This document shows positions 8,599-15,218 of a DNA stretch of 49,527 nucleotides, one piece after another (position 1 is the stretch's first letter; each line of letters begins with the position of its first letter). The translations under genes were made by a program, and so were the position numbers. The stretch lies in contig CACZPJ010000050.1 of NCBI GenBank assembly GCA_902782995.1, forward strand, positions 1-49,527, in the 5' to 3' direction. The notes under the pieces were generated by a model. That model saw only the letters and a list, made by a program, of their open reading frames with translations. It searched no databases and had not been told where the DNA came from. The stretch comes from an uncultured Lachnospiraceae bacterium. Lineage in GTDB: Bacteria; Bacillota; Clostridia; Lachnospirales; Lachnospiraceae.

Positions 8599-9987
8599 TT
8601 ACTGAAGTACATCATCTTCCTGTATGGAATCACCCTTTAAGGCGATGTGATCATAGAGCGAGATCCCATACGCAGTGCCCGTACGGACAATGGAATATTC
8701 TTCATTCTGAAACAGGATATCGACCTGTTTGAAAACGGCATAGCCCTTGTTGACATTGTATACACCAAGCAGCTTATCCGTTGCGCCTACGGTGTAGGTC
8801 TTTGAAGAATCCGGCATTTTTATAACCGTTCCATTTGCAATGGTATCTTCATCAATATAATAAAAATCTTCGGATTCATAGAACAGTTCTGTTTCTACGA
8901 ATGTCGTTGATTCTGTCCCGTTTTTATCGGTTTTGCTGACAAGCAGTCCCTTTGCATTCGAGTCTCCGCCTTTGGTAAAATATCCCTTCGGGATCGTGAA
9001 GAACTCCTTTTTCGTGATCGCGGAATTCGGGATCTTAAGACCGGACTTTTCGTCTAATAAAAGCTCGACTTCCACATAACGCTCATTCGCAAAACGGATC
9101 ATATTGTTATTCAGGTCTAAGACCATATAATAGCTGTCCCCGATCTGCTTCCAGGTGAAGTTCACCCAGCAGGTGGTGTCATCCTTGCGGAACTTGATCT
9201 GCACAACGCTCGAATCCTCCAGCCGTTCATACAGCTTGTCCGAAACGCCAAGCACGATCTGCCAGTTTTCACTGGTGATCAGCTTATAGACCGCATCGCC
9301 CGCCTGGACGGAAGTGTTCTGTTTCAGGTTATTCTTCGTATAATCTAATGGCTGTAACATCCCCGGATCAAAGGAATCCACGGTTACCGATTCATAGCCG
9401 TCGGTATAATACGTTACTATGCCGTCTTCCGGTGTTGTGACTAAATGGAAGGTCTGATTATTCTGTGCGTTTGCGACATAATCCCCGACCGAATCCAGCG
9501 CATTCTCATTGACCGCCTGCATCAGCCGGGAAGAAAGATCTTCCTTAAAGGAGTATACCGTTGAAAAATCATTCGCCTGATAACTGCCGGCAAAGGATGA
9601 AATCGTATTCCGCAGGGTACTGTAATCGTCATTCGACAGATCGATCGATGCATTGTCAGCATCCTTCATTTTTTTTGCAACATCGCCGTTTTCGTCTACG
9701 GAATAGATCAGATTCCCGGCACCTGCCTTGGCATCATCACTCAGATAATAATCTACATAACCGGAATAATCGGAATTGCAGACCTTTTCTGACCGGATGA
9801 TAAAGCCATGATAAGTGTTGTTCTCTGCGATCGTTCCCTGTGAAACCTCGTATACGGAAATATGTTCCGTGGTAAAATAGGTATAAACATTGAAAACGAT
9901 ATATATAAAAATTATGCCAAAAAATACCACACCAATATTCAGATTCAATGGTCTGCGGTATTTTACAATCTTCTTTTTCTCAGCCAT
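8599..9987 (-). CDS. HlyD-like single-pass membrane protein
   Basis: The 462-residue protein starts at 9987, where AAGGTG lies 7 nt upstream; a longer upstream extension of the frame has no ribosome binding site and crosses the promoter. A basic cytoplasmic tail (AEKKKIVKYRRP) leads to one membrane helix (about 13-36). The remaining 420 residues are predicted outside the cell. They carry a lipoyl/barrel-sandwich-type start (VSQGTIAENNTYHGFIIRSE), a helical stretch and further beta-rich segments, as in HlyD periplasmic adaptors. No ABC transporter or outer-membrane partner is adjacent. Instead the gene heads the yggS-sepF-ylmH cluster. A wall- or division-linked role is an inference from context. 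Confidence 0.8.
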   Translation of the reverse strand: MAEKKKIVKYRRPLNLNIGVVFFGIIFIYIVFNVYTYFTTEHISVYEVSQGTIAENNTYHGFIIRSEKVCNSDYSGYVDYYLSDDAKAGAGNLIYSVDENGDVAKKMKDADNASIDLSNDDYSTLRNTISSFAGSYQANDFSTVYSFKEDLSSRLMQAVNENALDSVGDYVANAQNNQTFHLVTTPEDGIVTYYTDGYESVTVDSFDPGMLQPLDYTKNNLKQNTSVQAGDAVYKLITSENWQIVLGVSDKLYERLEDSSVVQIKFRKDDTTCWVNFTWKQIGDSYYMVLDLNNNMIRFANERYVEVELLLDEKSGLKIPNSAITKKEFFTIPKGYFTKGGDSNAKGLLVSKTDKNGTESTTFVETELFYESEDFYYIDEDTIANGTVIKMPDSSKTYTVGATDKLLGVYNVNKGYAVFKQVDILFQNEEYSIVRTGTAYGISLYDHIALKGDSIQEDDVLQ

Positions 9988-10013
9988 CCTTAAGCACCTT
10001 TCCAAATATGAAT

Positions 10014-10042
10014 ATTTTAACACTTTTTCGTATGAGATACAA
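10014..10042 (-). promoter_or_regulatory. Promoter of the HlyD-yggS-sepF-ylmH-aroB-lspA-rluD operon
   Basis: The minus strand reads TTGTAT (10037-10042), 17 nt, TAAAAT (10014-10019), 27 nt before the HlyD-like start. Downstream gaps between genes are at most about 35 nt and I see no terminator until after the rluD-like gene. Confidence 0.65.
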
Positions 10043-10055
10043 TCTTTCTTCCGGG

Positions 10056-10073
10056 ATTCTATAAGAATAGAAT
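10056..10073. promoter_or_regulatory. Inverted repeat upstream of the DUF378 gene
   Basis: ATTCTAT and ATAGAAT form a perfect 7-bp inverted repeat with a 4-nt centre, about 40 nt before the DUF378 start. It may be an operator. No convincing -35/-10 pair for the plus-strand gene could be identified around it. Confidence 0.3.
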
Positions 10074-10112
10074 GAAAAAAAACGTTCATACTAAAGAAAA
10101 AGGAGGTTTGAC

Positions 10113-10325
10113 ATGAAATCAAAAGGTTTAGATTATACAATTTTGACACTCGTCATCATTGGCGCAATCAACTGGGGACTGATCGGCTTTTTCCGCTTTG
10201 ACCTTGTAGCATTTCTGTTTGGCGATATGAGCTGGTTATCCAGGATCATCTATGCCGTTATCGGAATCTGTGGTCTGTATATGGTCAGCACCTATGGACG
10301 GATACGATCCATGGATGAAGTTTAA
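10113..10325 (+). CDS. DUF378 small membrane protein
   Basis: This 70-residue protein has two hydrophobic helices (about 8-30 and 43-62). It carries the DUF378 hallmark INWGLIGFFRFDLVAFLFG and a second IYAVIGICGLY segment. The family is widespread in Firmicutes and its function is unknown. An AAAGGAGG site lies 6 nt upstream of the ATG. It is one of few plus-strand genes here. It diverges from the HlyD-like operon and converges on the P-loop gene, sharing the terminator at 10347-10378. Confidence 0.9.
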   Translation: MKSKGLDYTILTLVIIGAINWGLIGFFRFDLVAFLFGDMSWLSRIIYAVIGICGLYMVSTYGRIRSMDEV

Positions 10326-10346
10326 ACCGGCAGTCTTTCATCAAAA

Positions 10347-10380
10347 AAGGTGTCCTAAGCTTCCGCTTAAGACACCTTAT
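10347..10380. terminator. Shared terminator of the converging DUF378 and P-loop genes
   Basis: A 14-bp stem (10347-10360 with 10365-10378, one mismatch, loop TTCC) is followed by TTTTTT on the minus strand, ideal for the P-loop gene. Downstream on the plus strand is the weaker TTATCTTC, so it probably serves both directions. Confidence 0.85.
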
Positions 10381-10393
10381 CTTCTATTCCTGA

Positions 10394-10813
10394 TTATAAA
10401 GCTAAAATGATCTTTGCCTTTGCACATTCCGGTAAATCGTCCTTCGCCTTGGAAACGCTTAATACGAATTTTACCTTGTACTTCTCACTGATAATATCAA
10501 GCTTCTCGATCGCATGACAGATCTCATCGTCCTTCATGTTCGAAATCGTTAAGAAGCTGTCTAAATACATCTCCTGCAAATCATTATCCTGTGATACGAT
10601 TCCGCAGATAAAGCCTAAGAATTCATCACAATTCTCTACCGGATAATCCATTACATTGATCAGACGGATCTTTTTATCCAGCTCATACATATGCTTCTGG
10701 CTCTTATCCAGATATACAATGCTTCCGGCTGCATCCTTCACCGATGCATTCACCTTCTCTAAGAGGTGCTTTGTCTTTCCTTTTCCCTTTTCACCAGCAA
10801 TAATCTCTACCAT
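10394..10813 (-). CDS. Small P-loop nucleotide-binding protein
   Basis: The 139-residue protein begins with a beta strand and Walker A motif (VEIIAGEKGKGKTKHLLE, about 2-19). A hydrophobic strand near the C terminus (VKFVLSVS, about 114-121) may be the last core strand; no clear Walker B is visible. Homologues exist in related Clostridia, but I recognise no function. It is much smaller than most P-loop ATPases. The ATG is preceded by GGAGG. It has a consensus promoter of its own (10870-10898) and a shared terminator, so it appears monocistronic. Confidence 0.75.
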   Translation of the reverse strand: MVEIIAGEKGKGKTKHLLEKVNASVKDAAGSIVYLDKSQKHMYELDKKIRLINVMDYPVENCDEFLGFICGIVSQDNDLQEMYLDSFLTISNMKDDEICHAIEKLDIISEKYKVKFVLSVSKAKDDLPECAKAKIILAL

Positions 10814-10869
10814 AGAATGTCCTCCTGTCTATCTCCCGAATCCGATAACTTACATTCGATCTTAGTATC

Positions 10870-10898
10870 ATTATAGTATAACTGTTCTGAGAACACAA
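10870..10898 (-). promoter_or_regulatory. Promoter of the small P-loop gene
   Basis: The minus strand reads TTGTGT (10893-10898), 17 nt, TATAAT (10870-10875), about 57 nt upstream of the start. The -35 element lies immediately after the dacF-like stop codon. Confidence 0.7.
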
Positions 10899-10901
10899 CC
10901 G

Positions 10902-11882
10902 CTAATTCCCATATCCGGTCAGGATCTGGTTCATCAGAAGATACAGGTTGATCCTGCAATCAGCTTTTAACACGATTGAAATAATCTCCTGTCCCGCAGC
11001 ATTCTGGGATAAGAGAACCAGACAATAGCCGGCATCCCCGGTTGTTCCGGTCTTACCACCTAAGATGGTAAAGCCATCCGGTGCTGTTTCATCTCCGGTA
11101 AAGTACTGATTCGTGCTCGTCCACTCCTGCGTCTTTGCTTCCCCGGCTGCACTGGTATAATTCGATGTATATGTAGTCGTCTGGATGATATTGCGGAAAT
11201 CATCATTCGTGAGTGCTGCCTGAAAAAGCAGATACAGATCGTAGACACTCGTATAATGATTCTCATCCGGCAGACCATTCGGATTCACAAAATGTGAAGT
11301 CGTTGCACCTAACTTTGCTGCCTCTTCATTCATCTTATCCGCAAAGGTGGCAACATCCCCGCTGATATGTTCAGCGATCGCAATCGCAGCGTCATTCCCA
11401 CTCTTCATCATCATTCCATATAACAGATCACGTAATGTCATCTGATCGCCCACCTGTAATCCACAGGTAGAAGAATTCGGATCAATGTCTAAGGCATTGG
11501 CACTGATCGTAACCACATCATCTAAATTCCCATACTTCAATGCAATATAAGCAGTCAGGATCTTCGTGGTACTGGCAGGATACAGCTTCTCATAGATATT
11601 CTGTGCATATGGGATCTCATGTGTCGCAGTATTAAATACACCTGCGCCTTCTGCAACCTGCGAATCTGTCGTATCCATACCGACATTCTCATAACCGCCG
11701 GTACAAAGGGAAGCTGAAAAAAACGGATCGGACTCCGTCTGCGCTTCTGCGCTCTGCATGGCATTCTCATAAACCGGATATGGATTCTTCCATGCTTCCG
11801 GCTTGCTGCCGCAGCCGGTAAGTGTACCGGATACCAGAGCAAGTGTCAGAATCCCTGCTGTTATCTTATTTATACATTTCAC
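10902..11882 (-). CDS. D-alanyl-D-alanine carboxypeptidase, lipoprotein type
   Basis: This is a peptidase S11 (PBP5/DacF) enzyme that trims pentapeptide stems in peptidoglycan. The 326-residue precursor has a lipoprotein signal with the lipobox ending at Cys24 (TLTGC). The serine-protease-like triad is complete: S104-T-T-K107, S161-G-N163 and K277-T-G279. It ends soon after the catalytic domain, with no C-terminal membrane helix, so it is held to the membrane by lipid rather than by a C-terminal anchor. The start is GTG, overlapping the end of mgsA by 17 nt, which implies translational coupling. It is the last gene of the shape operon. Confidence 0.92.
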   Translation of the reverse strand: MKCINKITAGILTLALVSGTLTGCGSKPEAWKNPYPVYENAMQSAEAQTESDPFFSASLCTGGYENVGMDTTDSQVAEGAGVFNTATHEIPYAQNIYEKLYPASTTKILTAYIALKYGNLDDVVTISANALDIDPNSSTCGLQVGDQMTLRDLLYGMMMKSGNDAAIAIAEHISGDVATFADKMNEEAAKLGATTSHFVNPNGLPDENHYTSVYDLYLLFQAALTNDDFRNIIQTTTYTSNYTSAAGEAKTQEWTSTNQYFTGDETAPDGFTILGGKTGTTGDAGYCLVLLSQNAAGQEIISIVLKADCRINLYLLMNQILTGYGN

Positions 11883-12261
11883 GCCACTCTAAATCTCCTC
11901 TATCTAAGGATTTGATCAGCAATTCGGCTGTTGCCAGATTCGTTGCCAACGGAATATTATGTGTATCACATAAACGTACCACACTATCGACGTCCGGCTC
12001 ATGTGACTTCGGAGTCAGCGGATCACGTAAAAAGATCACAAGGTCGATCTCATTGTGCTCGATCTGGGCACCTAACTGCTGTGCGCCGCCAAGATGACCG
12101 GCAAGATATTTGTGGATGGAAAGATTTGCAACTTCTTCGATCAGACGACCTGTTGTTCCTGTTGCAAATAATTCGTTTTTGCATAAAATACCGCGGTATG
12201 CGATACAAAAGTTCTGCATTAATTTCTTTTTGGAGTCATGTGCAATTAAACCGATATTCAT
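11866..12261 (-). CDS. mgsA: Methylglyoxal synthase
   Basis: MgsA converts dihydroxyacetone phosphate to methylglyoxal and phosphate, a bypass of lower glycolysis. The 131-residue protein has the phosphate-binding LFATGTTGRL loop, the catalytic-region motif FLRDPLTPKSHEPDV, and CDTHNIPLATN. Its length is typical. The start at 12261 has AGGGGG 8 nt upstream. A longer upstream frame overlaps rodA and is not credible. Placement after rodA at the end of the shape operon is common in Clostridia, although the functional reason is unknown. Confidence 0.95.
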   Translation of the reverse strand: MNIGLIAHDSKKKLMQNFCIAYRGILCKNELFATGTTGRLIEEVANLSIHKYLAGHLGGAQQLGAQIEHNEIDLVIFLRDPLTPKSHEPDVDSVVRLCDTHNIPLATNLATAELLIKSLDRGDLEWREMYK

Positions 12262-12272
12262 GTTGTTTCCCC

Positions 12273-13379
12273 CTATCCATATTTTTTCGGCTGAAGCCCG
12301 ACATTTAAGACAAGTCCAATTCCGATAAAACACGAAACCAACGATGTCAGTCCATAACTTACAAATGGTAATGGAAGTCCAGTATTCGGCATCAAGCCTG
12401 TAACTACACATATATTAACAAATCCCTGAAAGCCCAGTAATGCTGCAACACCACAGCAGATCAGCTTCCCGGATAAGTCTTTTGCTTTTCTGGCAATTAA
12501 AATACACTCGATTGTGATCAGTAACAGTAACAGAATAATAATGGCCGCACCTACAAAGCCAAGCTCCTCTCCCGCTACCGCAAAGATAAAGTCGGTCTGC
12601 GGCTCGGAGATAAAGTTACCATTCTTAACGGAATCGATGTTCGTATTATTCAGCCCTTTGCCCCATAACTGTCCGGAGCCGATCGCCATAATGGCATTCT
12701 GCTGCTGGTAAGCACTGTCTACATACTTATCCGGCTGAAGCCACGCCATGATACGCTGCTTCTGGTATGGGTCTAATAAGGTCTGGTTATCCTGCATGAT
12801 GATACTGATAAAGATCAGTGCAGATGGTACGGTAACCGCCAGAACACTCAGTATTATTTTATAACTTAATCCCGCAATAAACAAGAGGGCAATAAAAATA
12901 AGTGCCGTAATTATTGTCGTGGATAAGTCGGGCTGTTTCTTTATCAAGATAAGCGGAATGCCGATCAGCACAAAAGATGCTGCCAGAACTCCGATTGTAT
13001 TCAAACGTTCCTGATATTTTGCAAAAAAGTATGCAAAAAACAGTATAATCAATATTTTTGACAACTCAGACGGCTGAAAACGGATACCTGCGATAGAAAT
13101 CCATCTTGTCGCACCACCTGCATCATCACCGATCACATAGATCAGTCCTAAGAGTGCAAGATTTAACAGATAGATCAGCCAACTGAACTTCAGAATAAAG
13201 GAATAATCGATCAAAGATACGATCACCATTGCAGTCAGTCCAAGGATCAGTCCGAAAATCTGCATTTTCTGGACTGAATGCTTGGCACTTCCTATCACTG
13301 CTATCCCGATCATTGATAGCAGTGTCACATATATGATCAGTCGAATCCGGTAATTTTTAAACTTATATTGTTTCAACAT
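12273..13379 (-). CDS. rodA: RodA/FtsW-family SEDS glycosyltransferase
   Basis: SEDS proteins polymerise lipid II glycan together with a class B PBP. The 368-residue protein has about ten membrane helices and conserved SEDS motifs: GGATRWISIAGIRFQPSE early, KKQPDLSTT in the middle, TDFIFAVAGEELGF, and near the end NTGLPLPFVSYGLTS. Its place in the mreBCD-PBP2 operon favours RodA (elongation) over FtsW or SpoVE. The ATG at 13379 is preferred; the alternative is a TTG 12 nt upstream with no site. Confidence 0.93.
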   Translation of the reverse strand: MLKQYKFKNYRIRLIIYVTLLSMIGIAVIGSAKHSVQKMQIFGLILGLTAMVIVSLIDYSFILKFSWLIYLLNLALLGLIYVIGDDAGGATRWISIAGIRFQPSELSKILIILFFAYFFAKYQERLNTIGVLAASFVLIGIPLILIKKQPDLSTTIITALIFIALLFIAGLSYKIILSVLAVTVPSALIFISIIMQDNQTLLDPYQKQRIMAWLQPDKYVDSAYQQQNAIMAIGSGQLWGKGLNNTNIDSVKNGNFISEPQTDFIFAVAGEELGFVGAAIIILLLLLITIECILIARKAKDLSGKLICCGVAALLGFQGFVNICVVTGLMPNTGLPLPFVSYGLTSLVSCFIGIGLVLNVGLQPKKYG

Positions 13380-13411
13380 AATCCTGTCCAATCATTGTTC
13401 GTTTCTTCACA

Positions 13412-13687
13412 CTATTTACCTGAATGCTTCAAATCTTTAATTGGAATATTGGCAAAAAGAGCCGGAACGGTTCCGTTATTGGCATCGGACTCCGTCTGTG
13501 TGATCTGGATATCCAGCCCTTCTGCGTCAATCTCCATATACTTTGATATTACATGGATAATATCATTTTTAATCTGTTCCATAACCTCCGGCGAACAGTC
13601 TGCACGGTCAGAAATCAATAATAATTTCAGTCTGTCTTTTGCTACATCACCGGAATTTTTCTTTTTAAAAAAATCCATAAATCCCAT
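13412..13687 (-). CDS. minE: Cell division topological specificity factor MinE
   Basis: MinE stimulates the MinD ATPase and makes the Min system oscillate. The 91-residue protein begins with a short membrane-binding stretch (MGFMDFFKKKNSG), followed by the MinD-contact helix region (AKDRLKLLLISDRADCSPEVM) and a C-terminal dimerisation domain. The length is standard. GGGAGG lies 10 nt upstream. Its presence with minC and minD implies an oscillating Min system rather than the DivIVA-anchored MinJ type. Confidence 0.95.
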   Translation of the reverse strand: MGFMDFFKKKNSGDVAKDRLKLLLISDRADCSPEVMEQIKNDIIHVISKYMEIDAEGLDIQITQTESDANNGTVPALFANIPIKDLKHSGK

Positions 13688-13702
13688 TTTCTGATTTCCT
13701 CC

Positions 13703-14494
13703 CTAGTTCTTCTTAAACAGGCCTGCTAACTTTGACCAGATACCATTCTTAGAATCTAAGTCTAATAACGGTACTTCCTCTCCTAAAATACGATGACAGA
13801 TATTCATATAAGCCTGTCCTGCCAGTGTGTCAGAACCTACTAACGGCTCACCCTGATTCGTTGAGATTACGATTTGTTCATCATCCGGTACTGCACCGAT
13901 CAGATCAACAGCGAGGATCTCATGGACATCATCGATGGACATCATATCGCCACGTTTTACCATATCCATTCTTAAACGGTTTACGATCAGACGTGTGTTA
14001 TGGATATCATTTGCTTCCAGTAATCCAATGATACGGTCTGCATCACGGATTGCGGATACTTCCGGAGTTGTAACAACCAGTGCGCGGTCAGCAGCAGCGA
14101 TCGCATTCTGGAATCCCTGCTCGATACCTGCCGGACAGTCCAGAAGTATGTAATCAAATTCTTCTCTTAACTCATCTACTAACTTCACCATCTGTTCCGG
14201 TGTTACAGATGTCTTATCTCTTGTCTGTGCAGACGGAAGCAGACAGAGGTTCGGATACTTCTTATCCTTGATCAGTGCCTGTTTTACCCGGCAGTTCCCC
14301 TCTACAACATCTACCAGATTGTATACGATACGGTTCTCTAATCCCATAACCACATCCAGATTACGAAGTCCTATATCTGTATCGATCAAAACTACCTTTT
14401 TATCCAACTGTGCAAGACCAGTACCAACATTTGCAGTAGTGGTCGTCTTACCTACGCCACCTTTTCCGGATGTAATTACAATTACTTCACTCAT
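13703..14494 (-). CDS. minD: Septum site-determining ATPase MinD
   Basis: MinD is a ParA-type ATPase that recruits MinC to the membrane. The 263-residue protein has the deviant Walker A KGGVGKTTTT (about 11-20), the DTDIGLRNLD switch region and the DYILLDCPAGIEQG Walker B region. A C-terminal amphipathic membrane-targeting helix (WSKLAGLFKKN) completes it. The ATG at 14494 is chosen because GGAGG lies 8 nt upstream. The gene sits between minC and minE with 15-40 nt gaps. Confidence 0.97.
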   Translation of the reverse strand: MSEVIVITSGKGGVGKTTTTANVGTGLAQLDKKVVLIDTDIGLRNLDVVMGLENRIVYNLVDVVEGNCRVKQALIKDKKYPNLCLLPSAQTRDKTSVTPEQMVKLVDELREEFDYILLDCPAGIEQGFQNAIAAADRALVVTTPEVSAIRDADRIIGLLEANDIHNTRLIVNRLRMDMVKRGDMMSIDDVHEILAVDLIGAVPDDEQIVISTNQGEPLVGSDTLAGQAYMNICHRILGEEVPLLDLDSKNGIWSKLAGLFKKN

Positions 14495-14532
14495 TTTTTG
14501 TCCTCCATATAACACATAAAATTATGCAAGCT

Positions 14533-15204
14533 TTATTTAAATAAACCTTTGGTAATCGGTTCAATTAAAATACCATCTTCTGAAACAATCGCGATCTGCG
14601 GCTCCATGACCTTCTTACGGTTCTTGATCGCAGATAACGGTCCCTTGTCAGCACTTCTTCCGATCGCATCTCCGATACGGATCTGGACAGGGTCCATGTC
14701 GAGGGCGGCTACAAAAGCACTTTCGTCTCCTGCAGCACCGGCATACGCATTGCCCTTTAAGGAACCAAGGATCACGATATTTCCACGGGCAATGATCTTC
14801 GCCCCGGGATTGACATCACCTAAGATCACAATACTGCTCTCGCATTCGATGACCTGACCGGATCGAAGCGTTCCCTTATAGAACTCTCCGGTTCTTCCTG
14901 CCTGTGCATCCTCGAATGCCCGGATCTTCTCTGCGTAATAGGCATCAATACGCTCATCGTTTTCGATAATACATACCACCTGGATGGATGTATTTTTTTC
15001 GATCAGATCCAGTATTTCATATTCCTGCTCCTGTGACAATACCCTGCCTTCAAAAGAAAGTCCGATTTTTACATTTTTGAAAAAACGATCCGTGTCTTCA
15101 AACTTTTTTAAGATCTCTTTTTTCAGTTCGGTAAACGGCATGTCCGGGTCAAGAATCAGATTGATTCCATGCGGGTTGCTCTTTAATACAACGGGTTGCG
15201 ACAT
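14533..15204 (-). CDS. minC: Septum site-determining protein MinC
   Basis: MinC inhibits FtsZ assembly away from mid-cell. The 223-residue protein has the N-terminal FtsZ-inhibitory domain (about 1-95). The C-terminal beta-helix domain (about 105-215) binds MinD and carries the repeated GxV pattern (VIECESSIVILGDVNPGAKI, then ARGNIVILGSLKGNAYAGA). AGGAGGG precedes the start. It follows the PBP2 gene by 14 nt. Confidence 0.95.
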   Translation of the reverse strand: MSQPVVLKSNPHGINLILDPDMPFTELKKEILKKFEDTDRFFKNVKIGLSFEGRVLSQEQEYEILDLIEKNTSIQVVCIIENDERIDAYYAEKIRAFEDAQAGRTGEFYKGTLRSGQVIECESSIVILGDVNPGAKIIARGNIVILGSLKGNAYAGAAGDESAFVAALDMDPVQIRIGDAIGRSADKGPLSAIKNRKKVMEPQIAIVSEDGILIEPITKGLFK

Positions 15205-15218
15205 CTAATCCCTCCTTA

